Assembly (NCBI RefSeq): GCF_021462415.1
Contig: NZ_JAKEDS010000003.1
Location: 666,182 to 730,181, forward strand
Direction of reading: 5' to 3'
From: Rhodohalobacter sp. 614A
Lineage (GTDB): Bacteria > Bacteroidota > Rhodothermia > Balneolales > Balneolaceae
DNA: 64,000 nt
Positions 9,170 through 19,300 of this stretch are shown piece after piece (the first letter of the stretch is position 1; each line of letters starts with the position of its first letter). The position numbers were made by a program, and so were the translations under genes. The notes beneath the pieces were generated by a model that was given only the letters and a program-made list of their open reading frames with translations, was not told where the DNA came from and did no database searches.

Positions 9170-11032
9170 TCAAAAGTAATTGCGCTGTTTCTTTCTGTTA
9201 TTTTCATATTCAACTCTCGACTGTTTTACAGACTCAACTTCGGATGTTTCCGCAACGGGCACATCCCACCATGAATGATATCCCGGTACTTTCTGTACTT
9301 TATCTACTTCTGCGACAATTACTTGCGCCTTATCAGAGTTAAAGGCGGATTTCAAAGCATTTTCCAGTTCTGCATATGAGAAAACTTCCTGGACATCAAC
9401 GCCATAGCTTCGGGCATTCATCGCAAAATCAATAGGAAGAGTATCTTCATCAGAGACATCTCCGCCATTTTTCTTGTATTTGTAGTCGGTACCAAACCTT
9501 TGGGAACCAACAGATTCCGAAAGTGACCCAATACTGCCGAATCCATGATTGTTTAATAAAACAACCGTGATTTTTATCCCTTCCTGAATGGCTGTGATTA
9601 ACTCAGATGACATCATTTGGTAAGAACCATCACCCACCATAACAACAACTTCGCGATCCGGATTGGCCATTTTCACACCAAGTCCGCCGGCAATTTCGTA
9701 CCCCATGCAGGAGTAGCCATATTCCAGATGATAACCTCCGGGTTCACCACATTTCCAGAGTTTGTGAAGATCTCCGGGCAAACTTCCTGCTGCACAAACT
9801 ACTGTGGAATGTTTGCCGGCATGCTCATTTACAATCCGAATGATATTCGGCTGCTGCATTTTTTCCTGTTCCGGAAGATTTGTAACTCTGGCAACTTCAT
9901 CCACCCATTCGGCTTTCAATGACTGAACTTTTTGTCTGAATTGTTCATCAATCTCATACCCGTCCAAATCTTTGCTAAGATCCTGAAGGGTAGCTTTAGC
10001 ATCGGCCTGAAGGGCAAGAGAAGAGAGTTTATGAGCATCCATTGAACTGATATTCACATGAATAAACTGAACATCCGGATTCTGGAACTGACTTTTTGAG
10101 GAGGTTGTAAAGTCACTAAGCCGCGTTCCGATCAGAAGAATAACATCGGCTTCTTCTGCAACACGGTTTGCCGCCAAAGCTCCTGTTGCCCCGACAGATC
10201 CCAGATTTTGAGGGTGATCAAACGGAAGTGCTCCTTTCCCTGCCTGTGTTTCTCCCACCGGAATTCCGGTTTTTTCAACAAAGTGTTTTAATTCTTCAGC
10301 AGCTTCACTGTAAAGAGTCCCTCCTCCTGAAATAATAAATGGTTTTTTGGCTCGCTTTAAAATACGGGTGGCTTCCAGATATAAATTCTTATCAGCCCGA
10401 AGACGGGGTACATTCCATACTCTTTTTTCAAAAAGATCTGAAGGATAAGAAAAGGCCTCTGTTTGTACATCCTGGGGCATACAAAGTGTAACCGCACCTG
10501 TTTCTTCTGGTGAAGTGAGAACTCTCATAGCTTCCAGAAGAGACCACGCAAGCTGGTCCGGACGATTAATTCTGTCCCAATATCTCGAAACCGGTTTAAA
10601 AGCATCGTTAGCGGTTACATCCTGGCTAAGGGGATATTCGAGCTGTTGCAAAACCGGGCCCACATTTCGTCGCGCAAATGTATCACTTGGAAGCAGAAGT
10701 AATGGTATTCGGTTGATGGTAGCCGTGGCTGCACCTGTTATCATATTTGTGGAGCCGGGCCCGACAGAAGCTGTACATGCAAGCGCCTGCATCCGGAATT
10801 TTGCCTTTGCATACGCAATTGCCGTATGGGTCATTGCCTGCTCATTCCGTGCAAGATAATAGGGCATTTCCCGGTTTTGATGGAGAGCCTGACTGATTCC
10901 GGCTACATTTCCATGGCCGAAAATTCCCCATACTCCGTTGATAAATCGCAATTCATGGCCATCCCGCTCTACATACTGATTATTCAAAAATTTTATTAAT
11001 GCCTGCGCGACAGTTAATTTTTCGTGACTCAT
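9170..11032 (-). CDS. iolD: 3D-(3,5/4)-trihydroxycyclohexane-1,2-dione acylhydrolase (decyclizing)
   Basis: This 620-residue protein is a thiamine-diphosphate enzyme, full length for IolD. The N-terminal pyrimidine-binding domain contains ERDGHELRFINGVWGIFGHGN. The central region is Rossmann-like (residues about 215-350). The C-terminal PP domain has the ThDP/Mg motif MVGDGSYQMMSSE followed by VVLLNNHGFGS. IolD opens the ring of trihydroxycyclohexanedione to give 5-deoxy-glucuronate, which IolB (13048-13815) then isomerises. The presence of iolB and iolC in the same run makes IolD far more likely than an acetolactate synthase-type relative. It is cytoplasmic. The start is ATG at 11032, with no obvious Shine-Dalgarno sequence. 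Confidence 0.93.
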   Translation of the reverse strand: MSHEKLTVAQALIKFLNNQYVERDGHELRFINGVWGIFGHGNVAGISQALHQNREMPYYLARNEQAMTHTAIAYAKAKFRMQALACTASVGPGSTNMITGAATATINRIPLLLLPSDTFARRNVGPVLQQLEYPLSQDVTANDAFKPVSRYWDRINRPDQLAWSLLEAMRVLTSPEETGAVTLCMPQDVQTEAFSYPSDLFEKRVWNVPRLRADKNLYLEATRILKRAKKPFIISGGGTLYSEAAEELKHFVEKTGIPVGETQAGKGALPFDHPQNLGSVGATGALAANRVAEEADVILLIGTRLSDFTTSSKSQFQNPDVQFIHVNISSMDAHKLSSLALQADAKATLQDLSKDLDGYEIDEQFRQKVQSLKAEWVDEVARVTNLPEQEKMQQPNIIRIVNEHAGKHSTVVCAAGSLPGDLHKLWKCGEPGGYHLEYGYSCMGYEIAGGLGVKMANPDREVVVMVGDGSYQMMSSELITAIQEGIKITVVLLNNHGFGSIGSLSESVGSQRFGTDYKYKKNGGDVSDEDTLPIDFAMNARSYGVDVQEVFSYAELENALKSAFNSDKAQVIVAEVDKVQKVPGYHSWWDVPVAETSEVESVKQSRVEYENNRKKQRNYF

Positions 11033-11088
11033 AAATGGTTATCCGTTTTTGCTTTTATTTTTAAATTCATTTTCACCCGGAAAACCAT

Positions 11089-12024
11089 TCAGTTTTTGTG
11101 AATAATATTTCCGATCGTTTCTGCAACTGAGACAGGCGTTCCCTCATTCGGGTAAAGAACATTTCGGCCGAGCATAGCACCCCGGACCTGATGTCCGCTT
11201 TCCATTGCTTTTTCCACACTCCGGATCATTTCTCTCTGTCCGCTTCGATCTCCGCCTAAAATGACAATAGGCAACGTGCCGGATCCCACCACACGCGAAA
11301 ACTCTTCGACATAGGGAATTTTCAGCCAAATATTCCGGCTATAATTTCCCAAAGCTGCCGTTAACGTGAGTAATGGAATTAATTCATCCGCTTTTTTTAT
11401 GACCTGATAACGATTTTCGACCCGTTTTACCGGAAGCGGTTCAAGAAAAACAGGGAGATTCTGCCTGTTCATATCCCGGACTCCGTCTGCACATGCAAGG
11501 ATTGTTTGCAGTGTATCTTTCGAACTCATATCTACCCGCAGAAGCATTTTGGCCGCATCAATCCCGAAACGGACACATGTTTCAGAATCGGATGCCGTAA
11601 TCGGGTCGTTCAGTTCCCATACAGATCCGGGAATGCCACCGCGATTCAGACTGGTAATCAGAAGTTTATGATCCAAAAAACCTTTACCGTGGTTCTGCAT
11701 TTCACCATGCAGTATCAGCAGGTCTTCAAGAATGTCCATACTGGCCAGAACACCGTCCACTTTTTCACATCTCAGGGTAGAAACGAGCCGGGCCAATAAC
11801 TCGTGGCGGTCAGCCATTGCAAACATGTCATTCCCAACAGAGAGGCTGCCCCGGGCCGGATGGTCTGCCGCTACAATATTGATCTTTCCGTCTGTTGTGA
11901 AAGAGTCTCTTCGTCTCCTTTTTTGAGCAACCTGTTCTGCAAACTCGGGAGAATGAACACGATATTCTGTAATCTTTTGGAAGTCTTCGGGACGGATAAT
12001 TTCACTTTTGTTGAACCCGTTCAC
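11089..12024 (-). CDS. Class I (DhnA/LsrF-like) aldolase of the inositol pathway, Cgl0159-type
   Basis: This 311-residue TIM-barrel protein resembles the Cgl0159-type aldolase-like proteins of inositol loci. The segment RNIWLKIPYVEEF followed by LPIVILGGDRSG matches the FbaB/LsrF pattern in which the Lys of the KxPY strand forms the Schiff base. The N-terminal part has NIVAADHPARG. The inferred reaction is cleavage of 6-phospho-5-dehydro-2-deoxygluconate to dihydroxyacetone phosphate and malonate semialdehyde, the step done by IolJ in Bacillus. The start is a GTG at 12024 that overlaps the iolC stop codon (GTGA, four shared bases), which indicates translational coupling. Function rests on context plus motif; a deoxyribose-phosphate aldolase-like role is the alternative. 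Confidence 0.78.
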   Translation of the reverse strand: MNGFNKSEIIRPEDFQKITEYRVHSPEFAEQVAQKRRRRDSFTTDGKINIVAADHPARGSLSVGNDMFAMADRHELLARLVSTLRCEKVDGVLASMDILEDLLILHGEMQNHGKGFLDHKLLITSLNRGGIPGSVWELNDPITASDSETCVRFGIDAAKMLLRVDMSSKDTLQTILACADGVRDMNRQNLPVFLEPLPVKRVENRYQVIKKADELIPLLTLTAALGNYSRNIWLKIPYVEEFSRVVGSGTLPIVILGGDRSGQREMIRSVEKAMESGHQVRGAMLGRNVLYPNEGTPVSVAETIGNIIHKN

Positions 12025-13040
12025 GCCAAACCTCCTTTATCTTTTGTGAAGGCCTCAATTTCCGACATCGTTGGCATAAAATTCGCGCAGCCATGCCGGG
12101 TTACAACAATGGCCCCACAGGCATTTCCAAGCCGGGCACTTTTATAAAAATCCCACTCTTTTAAAAAGCCGAAAATAAAACCACTGGCAAAAGCATCACC
12201 GGCACCCAATGTATTTTGTACTTCAACCGGATAACCGGCAACATGCTCGGCACTATCGCCATTTTTTCGATAAAGATAGCAGCCTTCCGTTCCTGCTTTC
12301 AGTACCAGTAATTCCCCTCCGATTTCCAGCAATTGCCTGACAGCTTCCGTTTCATCGCCATCTATTTTGGATTCATTGACTTGCGAAGCCTCAACCCTGG
12401 CAGTTCCCCTGCCCTTCCAGGCAGCTGCTTTAATCTCTTCATTTGTACCGATGATAATATCCACATGAGGCAAAACGGAGCGCAGCGTAATCCCGAAAGT
12501 TTGCAAATCCGGCCACTGATCGGCCCTGAAATCCACATCAAGAATTACTTTCGTGCCACTGGCAGCGGCTTCTTCTGCAGCATGAAGTGTTGCAGACCTC
12601 GACGGTTCCCTACTTAGGCCGGTTCCGCTGATTAATATTGCCCGGCATGTTTCGAACGGAATCTTGCTGATATCATCAAGATCAATTGCAATATCTGCGC
12701 AATTGTCGCGATAATAGACAAGGGGGAATTTGTCAGGAGGTTCAATTCCCAGGATAACAGCACTGCTTCTTCTCCCTTTTTTGCGGGATACAAATTGCGT
12801 ATCCACATCTTCTTTTTTGAGAAAGTGAAGAATAAAATCTCCAACCGGATCTTCTCCAACACCGGTTAAAAGCGCCGATTTGAGGCCAAGCCTTTTTGTT
12901 CCCACACTGATATTTGTGGGACATCCTCCAACATAAGCGGCAAAACTGTTGATCTCTTCAAAAGCATTTCCAATGTCATTGGAATAAAGATCTATAGAAC
13001 TTCTTCCTATACAAATAAGGTCGTGAACAATCTCTTTCAT
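12021..13040 (-). CDS. iolC: 5-dehydro-2-deoxygluconokinase
   Basis: This 339-residue PfkB-family kinase has the N-terminal glycine-rich substrate motif (AAYVGGCPTNIS, residues 35-45) and the C-terminal ATP/anion-hole motif NTLGAGDAFASGF. D282 is the expected catalytic base. IolC phosphorylates 5-dehydro-2-deoxy-D-gluconate at O6. The gene sits 7 bases after iolB and overlaps the aldolase gene by four bases, so the three pathway steps are tightly coupled. In many bacteria IolC is fused to a C-terminal aldolase-like domain; here that function appears to be the separate overlapping gene. It is cytoplasmic. The sequence alone could suit another PfkB sugar kinase, but the neighbours settle it. 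Confidence 0.9.
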   Translation of the reverse strand: MKEIVHDLICIGRSSIDLYSNDIGNAFEEINSFAAYVGGCPTNISVGTKRLGLKSALLTGVGEDPVGDFILHFLKKEDVDTQFVSRKKGRRSSAVILGIEPPDKFPLVYYRDNCADIAIDLDDISKIPFETCRAILISGTGLSREPSRSATLHAAEEAAASGTKVILDVDFRADQWPDLQTFGITLRSVLPHVDIIIGTNEEIKAAAWKGRGTARVEASQVNESKIDGDETEAVRQLLEIGGELLVLKAGTEGCYLYRKNGDSAEHVAGYPVEVQNTLGAGDAFASGFIFGFLKEWDFYKSARLGNACGAIVVTRHGCANFMPTMSEIEAFTKDKGGLA

Positions 13041-13047
13041 AAATGGC

Positions 13048-13815
13048 CTACAAAAATTCGGGTTGAGTATTCACGCCCGCCCAGGATCTTTCCATTGAGT
13101 CATCCAGTGTAGCCATAATCCACACAAAATTGATCGGATAACCGGGAACCGCCACATTGGGATGATAACCACGCTTGATAACTACAGCGTCATTTTCATA
13201 AACAGGCCCCAAATATTCTGGGGTTTCCAGGTCTTCATAAACCAATTGAATACCAAAAGCCGGAGGCGGCATTTCGATATAGAGATATATTTCTTCTTTG
13301 GTATCTGTATGCTCATGAGGTGGCCAGCTCGTCCAATTCCCGTCTTTACTAAAGATTAATCCGCCCAGTAGCCGTTTTGCAGGAAGGTTCTTATCGATCA
13401 GCCGATGAATTTTTCTCTCGCAGCCTTCTTGTCCGAGAATCTCGGTTAATTCGGGATCGTTATTTATCTCTTCGAAGGTTGCCAAAACCGGTTCTCCATT
13501 TCCGGTTGTCAGAGCGGTGGCTTCTACAATATCCGCTTCTGTATCTGTAGAGATTTTACCTTTGTGTCCCGGGGGAATGTAGAGTGTATCATACGGATGT
13601 AATGTCCAGGATTGTCCATCCAGCTCAACGGTAGCCAACCCCTGTAAACAAATCAGTGCGGCTTCAAAGTCCGGGTTATTGTATTCTGTTTGAGTTTGCT
13701 TCCCATTCAAAATAATCCTGGCATAACCCAATGATTCCAATTCTGAATTTTCAGGTGTGATAACCCAGTTTCGTCCTGTTTTACCTGCTGTGTCTCGGAA
13801 TATTTTTTTACTCAT
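13048..13815 (-). CDS. iolB: 5-deoxy-glucuronate isomerase
   Basis: This 255-residue bicupin is of normal length for the IolB/KduI family. The second cupin carries the metal-site pattern WTSWPPHEHTDTKEEIYLYI and later EDLETPEYLGPVYENDAVVI. IolB converts 5-deoxy-glucuronate, the IolD product, to 5-dehydro-2-deoxygluconate, the IolC substrate. The gene lies 82 bases after the SDR gene and 7 bases before iolC. It is cytoplasmic, and the start is ATG at 13815. The flanking iolC and iolD genes exclude the pectin-pathway relative KduI. Confidence 0.92.
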   Translation of the reverse strand: MSKKIFRDTAGKTGRNWVITPENSELESLGYARIILNGKQTQTEYNNPDFEAALICLQGLATVELDGQSWTLHPYDTLYIPPGHKGKISTDTEADIVEATALTTGNGEPVLATFEEINNDPELTEILGQEGCERKIHRLIDKNLPAKRLLGGLIFSKDGNWTSWPPHEHTDTKEEIYLYIEMPPPAFGIQLVYEDLETPEYLGPVYENDAVVIKRGYHPNVAVPGYPINFVWIMATLDDSMERSWAGVNTQPEFL

Positions 13816-13897
13816 TTTTTTATTTCAAGATTCTGCGGGATTCTTTCCCATTCCATTTCAATATTAAAAGTGCTGTTTCCTGGTTTACTATTATTCA

Positions 13898-14665
13898 TCA
13901 TATGCTCTTCCGGGAAACGATTGTTGCTGATGACTGAGCTACCGGAAAAACAATAGTATCGAGTATATTTACATGCGGCGGGCGGTTTGCCATAAACAGA
14001 ATTATTTCAGCGATATCCATACCTGTTAGCGGTTGGATATTTTCGTAAACAGCTGCCGCTTTTTCTTCGTCTCCGTGAAATCTTACTTTACTGAATTCGG
14101 TTTCTACCAATCCCGGGGCTACAGAACTCACCCGGATGTTTGTACCGGTGAGATCTATTTTTGCAGCTTGTGTAATTGCTCTTACAGCATATTTGGTGGC
14201 ACAGTAAACCGAACCTCCGGGATACGCTTCATACCCGGCAATAGACCCGACGTTGATGATATGACCGTTATTCTGCTTCTTCATTCGTTCAGACACAAAT
14301 CGTGTCATTGAAAGAAGCCCTTTAATATTTGTATCGATCATAGCATCCCAGTCGGCAAAATCGGCATCGTCAATCTTACCTTTTCCGGCAGCAAGCCCTG
14401 CATTGTTCAACAGGATATCAATGGGGTGTTGAATGGAATCCACACAGGCTTTACATGCTTCCCTGTCACGGATATCAAAACAGAATGTCAACACCTCTGT
14501 GTTATGCTGTAACTGAAGCTCCTCTTTCAATGTTTTCAAGCGATCATCCCGGCGGCCGGTTATGATCAGATTGGCCTGATTTTGGGCAAAAAGTGTAGCT
14601 GATGCTTTTCCGATTCCTGATGTTGCGCCTGTAATGAGAACCCACTTATTGGCTAAACGATTCAA
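13898..14665 (-). CDS. SDR oxidoreductase, YdfG-like (3-hydroxy acid / malonate semialdehyde type)
   Basis: This 255-residue classical SDR has the cofactor motif TGATSGIG (residues 13-20), the NNAG motif and the Ser-Tyr-Lys active site (NVGSIAGYE, then YCATK). From memory, the text NNAGLAxG, MIDTNIKGLL, TEFSKVRFHGDEEKA and PPHVNI matches E. coli YdfG, an NADP-dependent 3-hydroxy acid dehydrogenase that also reduces malonate semialdehyde. That compound is released by the inositol aldolase step, so a role at this branch point is plausible. An inositol dehydrogenase-like activity is the alternative. The start is TTG (14663-14665), because an in-frame stop lies two codons upstream. It is the first gene after the weak terminator following susD. 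Confidence 0.78.
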   Translation of the reverse strand: MNRLANKWVLITGATSGIGKASATLFAQNQANLIITGRRDDRLKTLKEELQLQHNTEVLTFCFDIRDREACKACVDSIQHPIDILLNNAGLAAGKGKIDDADFADWDAMIDTNIKGLLSMTRFVSERMKKQNNGHIINVGSIAGYEAYPGGSVYCATKYAVRAITQAAKIDLTGTNIRVSSVAPGLVETEFSKVRFHGDEEKAAAVYENIQPLTGMDIAEIILFMANRPPHVNILDTIVFPVAQSSATIVSRKSI

Positions 14666-14697
14666 TCTTTAAGGTTTTTGATTTTTGGGTTTTATTT

Positions 14698-14730
14698 AAA
14701 AAAGGTGTGTCTCCTGCCATAACATACACC
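14698..14730 (-). terminator. Weak terminator-like hairpin after susD of module A
   Basis: On the minus strand GGTGT and ACACC form a 5-bp stem followed directly by six T residues. The stem is short. A second inverted repeat (GTGTTC/GAACAC, 14751-14772) lies just upstream in the same 167-base gap, so the whole gap may fold as an attenuator between susD and the iol genes. Confidence 0.4.
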
Positions 14731-14750
14731 CTCGCTTTGCTACAAGCCTT

Positions 14751-14772
14751 GTGTTCATCTGCCGGAGAACAC
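14751..14772. repeat. Inverted repeat in the susD-SDR gap
   Basis: GTGTTC and GAACAC form perfect 6-bp arms separated by ten bases. It could be an operator for the iol run or an RNA hairpin upstream of the weak terminator. No regulator gene is nearby to support either reading. Confidence 0.3.
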
Positions 14773-14832
14773 CTGCCTGTTGAAAACATTTGTATGATCA
14801 AGCAAGAGACACTTGATGGTGAAGTAGAAAAA

Positions 14833-16362
14833 TTAATGACCGGGGTTTTGTTCTAGTACACCTCCACTGACATCAATCTGGTTTTGTGGAATTGCATAGA
14901 AATAATGTTTGGGTCTTATGAAAAGCCGTGGCGGATCATAGGGACCTCTGTCTTCACCATAAATTTCTGTAATATCCACAATGCCGGCCCTGTCCCAACG
15001 CATCAGGTCAAAATGGCGGCTCCCTTCGCCGGCCAGTTCAACTCTTCGTTCATGGATAATATCTTCCATGGTTGCATTGGTAACCGGAGGCATTCCGGAT
15101 CTTGCGCGGACAACATTCAACTCTGCATCCCCATTACCACCGGATCTGATTTTTGCTTCTGAGACATACAAATACACCTCGGCCGATCTTAACATGGGGA
15201 GATTCATATTCAAGTCCAGACCTCCTTCCGATCTCCAGGCAGCCCATTTTTCAAAGTGATAGCCAGTTGTAGGAGATAAATCTGCTGTGTATTCTGTTGG
15301 TCCCCTGTCTCCACCCAAATCAAAAACATCCCCGGGCATCATGATGGAATAATCCAGCCTTGGATCCCCCTCTTCAAACTCCTCGATAAGATTTGGAAGC
15401 GGAGCCTGGAAATCCCAACCTCCCCAGGGTCTTGGAGTTGTATAAATTGTATTTGATTGTGTTTGCCAGCCTTCGGCCGATCCTATGGTAAACAGGATTT
15501 CAGGATTGTATTGAGTTTCAACTTTAAAGTTATCATCAAAACTCTCTGTTAATGGGTACGGACCATTTATGACATGGTCTCCTGCATCAATAGCATCCTG
15601 GAATCTTTCTTCATACATGTACAGTGTTGCTAAATAACCCCAGGCGGCACCGCTATGGGCCCGGCCTATATCACTGCCGCTATGTTGTTCAGGAAGAAGC
15701 TCTGCAGCCTTTATAAAATCAGATTCAATTTGGGCATAGGTATCATCGAGTGAAGCTCTTGGTTTATTGAAATTATCATCAATAACGTCCTGTTCAAGAA
15801 TCAACGGAACACCGCCAAAAAGCTTTGCAAGTGTCCAGTATGCGAATCCCCTTAAAAAATAGGCTTCACCCAAAACCCTGTTTTTTAAAGTTTGATCCAT
15901 TTCTATATCGGGCACATTAATCAAAACTCCATTGGCTCTTTGAATGATCTCGTATTTTGCCTGCCAAGTTGAGTTCAGTTTTCCTAAAGAAGCATCGTAA
16001 GTAAAATTCTCGATACTGGCATGATCACCATGATCGCCCGCCCGGTACTGATCATCATCCGGGATGTTAATCAACGTCATTATTGTATGTCCCCATATTG
16101 ACGTCAGGGGGGCATATACGGCATTAATTGCGGCGTCGGCATCATTTGCATTTCGCCAGAAATTATCTGTGGTTGTCTGCCCGTAGGGAGTTGTATCCAG
16201 CACGCTCTCTTCACAACTGCTAAAGAACAGAGCCGTTCCAAGGATCATCAAAAAGAATAGCAATGACGGAGCTGAAGAAGAAGCTTTCAATTTTAATTTT
16301 TTAGCTATTAAATCCATTGTTTTTGTACTTAGTGGTTTCAATTGGGTTAAATATTTCTTCAT
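14833..16362 (-). CDS. SusD/RagB-family outer-membrane lipoprotein (module A)
   Basis: This 509-residue SusD-like protein has a lipoprotein signal (FLMILGTALFFSSC, Cys at residue 50) and the family start EESVLDTTPYGQTTTDNFW, followed by TPR-type helices. The C-terminal pattern HERRVELAGEGSRHFDLMRW is diagnostic of RagB/SusD. It binds ligand on the cell surface as the lid of the SusC channel. The gene starts 7 bases after susC. The listed ATG puts an unusually long polar N-terminus before the signal; the ATG at codon 16 (16317) gives a more normal signal and may be the true start. The ligand is probably inositol-related, inferred from the downstream genes. Confidence 0.9.
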   Translation of the reverse strand: MKKYLTQLKPLSTKTMDLIAKKLKLKASSSAPSLLFFLMILGTALFFSSCEESVLDTTPYGQTTTDNFWRNANDADAAINAVYAPLTSIWGHTIMTLINIPDDDQYRAGDHGDHASIENFTYDASLGKLNSTWQAKYEIIQRANGVLINVPDIEMDQTLKNRVLGEAYFLRGFAYWTLAKLFGGVPLILEQDVIDDNFNKPRASLDDTYAQIESDFIKAAELLPEQHSGSDIGRAHSGAAWGYLATLYMYEERFQDAIDAGDHVINGPYPLTESFDDNFKVETQYNPEILFTIGSAEGWQTQSNTIYTTPRPWGGWDFQAPLPNLIEEFEEGDPRLDYSIMMPGDVFDLGGDRGPTEYTADLSPTTGYHFEKWAAWRSEGGLDLNMNLPMLRSAEVYLYVSEAKIRSGGNGDAELNVVRARSGMPPVTNATMEDIIHERRVELAGEGSRHFDLMRWDRAGIVDITEIYGEDRGPYDPPRLFIRPKHYFYAIPQNQIDVSGGVLEQNPGH

Positions 16363-16369
16363 CCTTCAT

Positions 16370-19300
16370 TTAGAAATCTATTGAAATGCCGAACGTCCAT
16401 GAACGTGGCTGAGGATACTGAGCGAAATCCACATTTCTTTGCAGATTACCATCGGTGTAACCCAATTCCGGATCAATACCTGAATAAGGAGTGAGTGTAA
16501 ACACATTTACCCCTGTTGCATATATTCTAATGCCGCTGGTTCCAACAAAGCTGTTTACGTTCGGGGGTAATTCATAACCCAGGGTCAGTGTTTTTAACCT
16601 GAAGTAATTTCCATTCTCGATAAACAAATCAGAAGAACGGTGATTCAGATTATCGCGAAGCGTTGTCATCCGTGGTATCGAATTACTGGTACCTTCGCCA
16701 TGCCATCTGTTTTGAACTTCCTCGTACATATTGAATGGATACGTCGGATCGAGTCCCTGCATACGGTCAGCATTAAAAATTTCAACGCCAGCAGCTCCCG
16801 CAAAATGCAGGTCGAGACTTAAGTTTTTAAATCCGAACGAAGTACTTAATCCATAAGTAACATCAGGATGGGGGCTTCCTAAAATTGTTCGGTCTTCACT
16901 CGTAATTCGTCGATCACCGTTTAAGTCGAGAAACCGAACATCACCGGGCTGTATATTTGTTTTACGAGAATCATTGGCAATATTGGGATCGCTATTGATT
17001 TCCGCCTGATTTTGGTACAGACCATCGGTTTTCCAACCATAAAAAGTTGCAATCGGATGACCTTCGAATGTCCGTGCGAGTTCTTCATTCGGCCGGCCAT
17101 ATGTTCGTGAGCTAAGAAAATCATCGTTCAAATTGGTAACTTCGTTTCTGATGATCGATGCATTTCCAGTTACATTAAAATTCAGTTGTCCGACATTACC
17201 AGTATAACCGACTTCAATCTCGACACCTTTATTCCTGATTTCTCCGACGTTGATATCCGGTACAGTTGCAGTACCAAGTGTTCCCAAAATTGGCGGGGCG
17301 AGTAATACATCTTTAGAATCGCGTACAAAGTATTCTATCGTTGCATTTACCCTGTCATTTAACAACCTGGTATGGAGACCAAAGTTTACCATCTCAACAG
17401 TTTCCCAAGAAATATCCCGGTTAGGAATGCGTGTTTGGCTGATGCCTCTTATCTGAGCACCTTCAAAACTGTATTGTGCATTTTGGCTGTACAGACCAAG
17501 GAACTGATGACGTGCAATAGACTGATTTCCAGATCTTCCCCAACCTACGGTCAACCTCATATTACTGATGAAAGATTTGAGCGGATTGAAAAAGCTTTCT
17601 TCCGATATTCTCCATCCACCGGAAAAAGCAGGAAATATTCCCCACCGATTATCGGATGAAAACCGTGAAGAACCATCATAGCGTATGCTTCCGGTCAATA
17701 AATATTTATCATTATATGAGTAGTTGACTCTTCCCAGGTATGAGAGAAGTCCGTCTTCCCATTTTGCGCCATTCGCGAGATAAACCGTATTCCCGGCATC
17801 CAATACTCGTTGAGCCTCAGACTCATCAGCGAAATCCTGGCGACTGGCCAAAAAAGATTCTCCATTGGATTTTTCCAGAATAATACCGGCAAGCCCCTCA
17901 ATATTATGACTCTGGCTGATGAATTTGTTAAAGTTTAAAAAGAGTTCAGAAAGTATATTTGTGCTTTCTCCGTACTCTCTTTCCAAAGAATTGCGGGACC
18001 TGGCCCTGATCTGATCATCAATAATAATATTGTAGGTATAAAAATCATTTAGCTGATAATCCATACCAATATTACCTCTTAATGACACACCATCTAATAA
18101 ATCTAACTCCGCCTCAACGTTTCCTAATACTCTGCGCCGATTGCTGTTTGCGTCTGAATCTTCTTCCACAGTAAAAATCGGATTGTTGATGTCACCGAAC
18201 TCTCCACTTATCTGAGACGAACTGTAGCTTCCATCCTCATATTGTACCGGCAATCCCGGGTGAAACCGAATAGCACTCCACAATACACCTGTTTGGGCCG
18301 ATTGTGTATTTAATGTATTTCCGGATGTTTTTGAAAGTGACAGTGTTTGGCGGATCGTTAACCGATCAGAAACGTTATGATTTGAATTAATCTTCATACT
18401 ATACCGATCGAAATAAGATGACTTCATCATTCCTTGCTCATCTGTATAGTTTCCGGACACAAAATATGAGGACGTTGAATTTCCTCCCTGGAGCGAAAGG
18501 TTATAATCCTGAATGGTTCCCACACCCAGTAGTTCTTCCTGCCAGTTTGTTTGCTGTGTCTGATACGCCGGATCTTCCCAAATTGGATTGACCGGTATTC
18601 CGTCGTTCACATATCTTTCCCGCTTCAGTTCGGCCAGGGTTGGTGCATCAAGTACATCAATTGTGCTTATGGGATTTGAAAACCCGATTGACGAATTAAA
18701 ACGAACTTGTAACTCCTGGTTCAGCTGCCCTCTTTTTGTTGTTACAATAATAACTCCATTTGCCGCCCTGTTTCCATAAATAGCGGCTGACGAAGCATCT
18801 TTCAACACATCAATCGACTCTACATTATCGGAACTGATGTTATTAAGACTTCTCATATCAGATGGCATTCCGTCAATCACAATCAGCGGATCCGCATTAT
18901 TTACTGTTCCGGTTCCACGTATCCGGATCGCCCCGGAAGCTCCCGGATCGCCACCGCTCCGCACAATTTCCACCCCGGAAGCCCTTCCCTGAAGAGCCGT
19001 GGAAAGATCGGTTACCGGCTGATCATCAAGCTGATCTGCCCGGACAGATGAGATGGATCCCGTAACCCGCTCCTGCCGTTGCATTCCGTATCCAACAACA
19101 ACAACATCATCCAAAAGCTCGGTTGCCCGCTCTAGCTGAATGGTTAATTCTGTTCTACCCTCAAGTTCAATGGTTTGCTCTACATACCCAATAGAAGTGA
19201 GGAGAAGAGTATTCAGGTCATCCGGCACATTTAGCTCAAATATCCCTTCAATATCTGTTGTGGTACCGATGATTCCGCCTGACGTTTCTTCACTTCCAAC

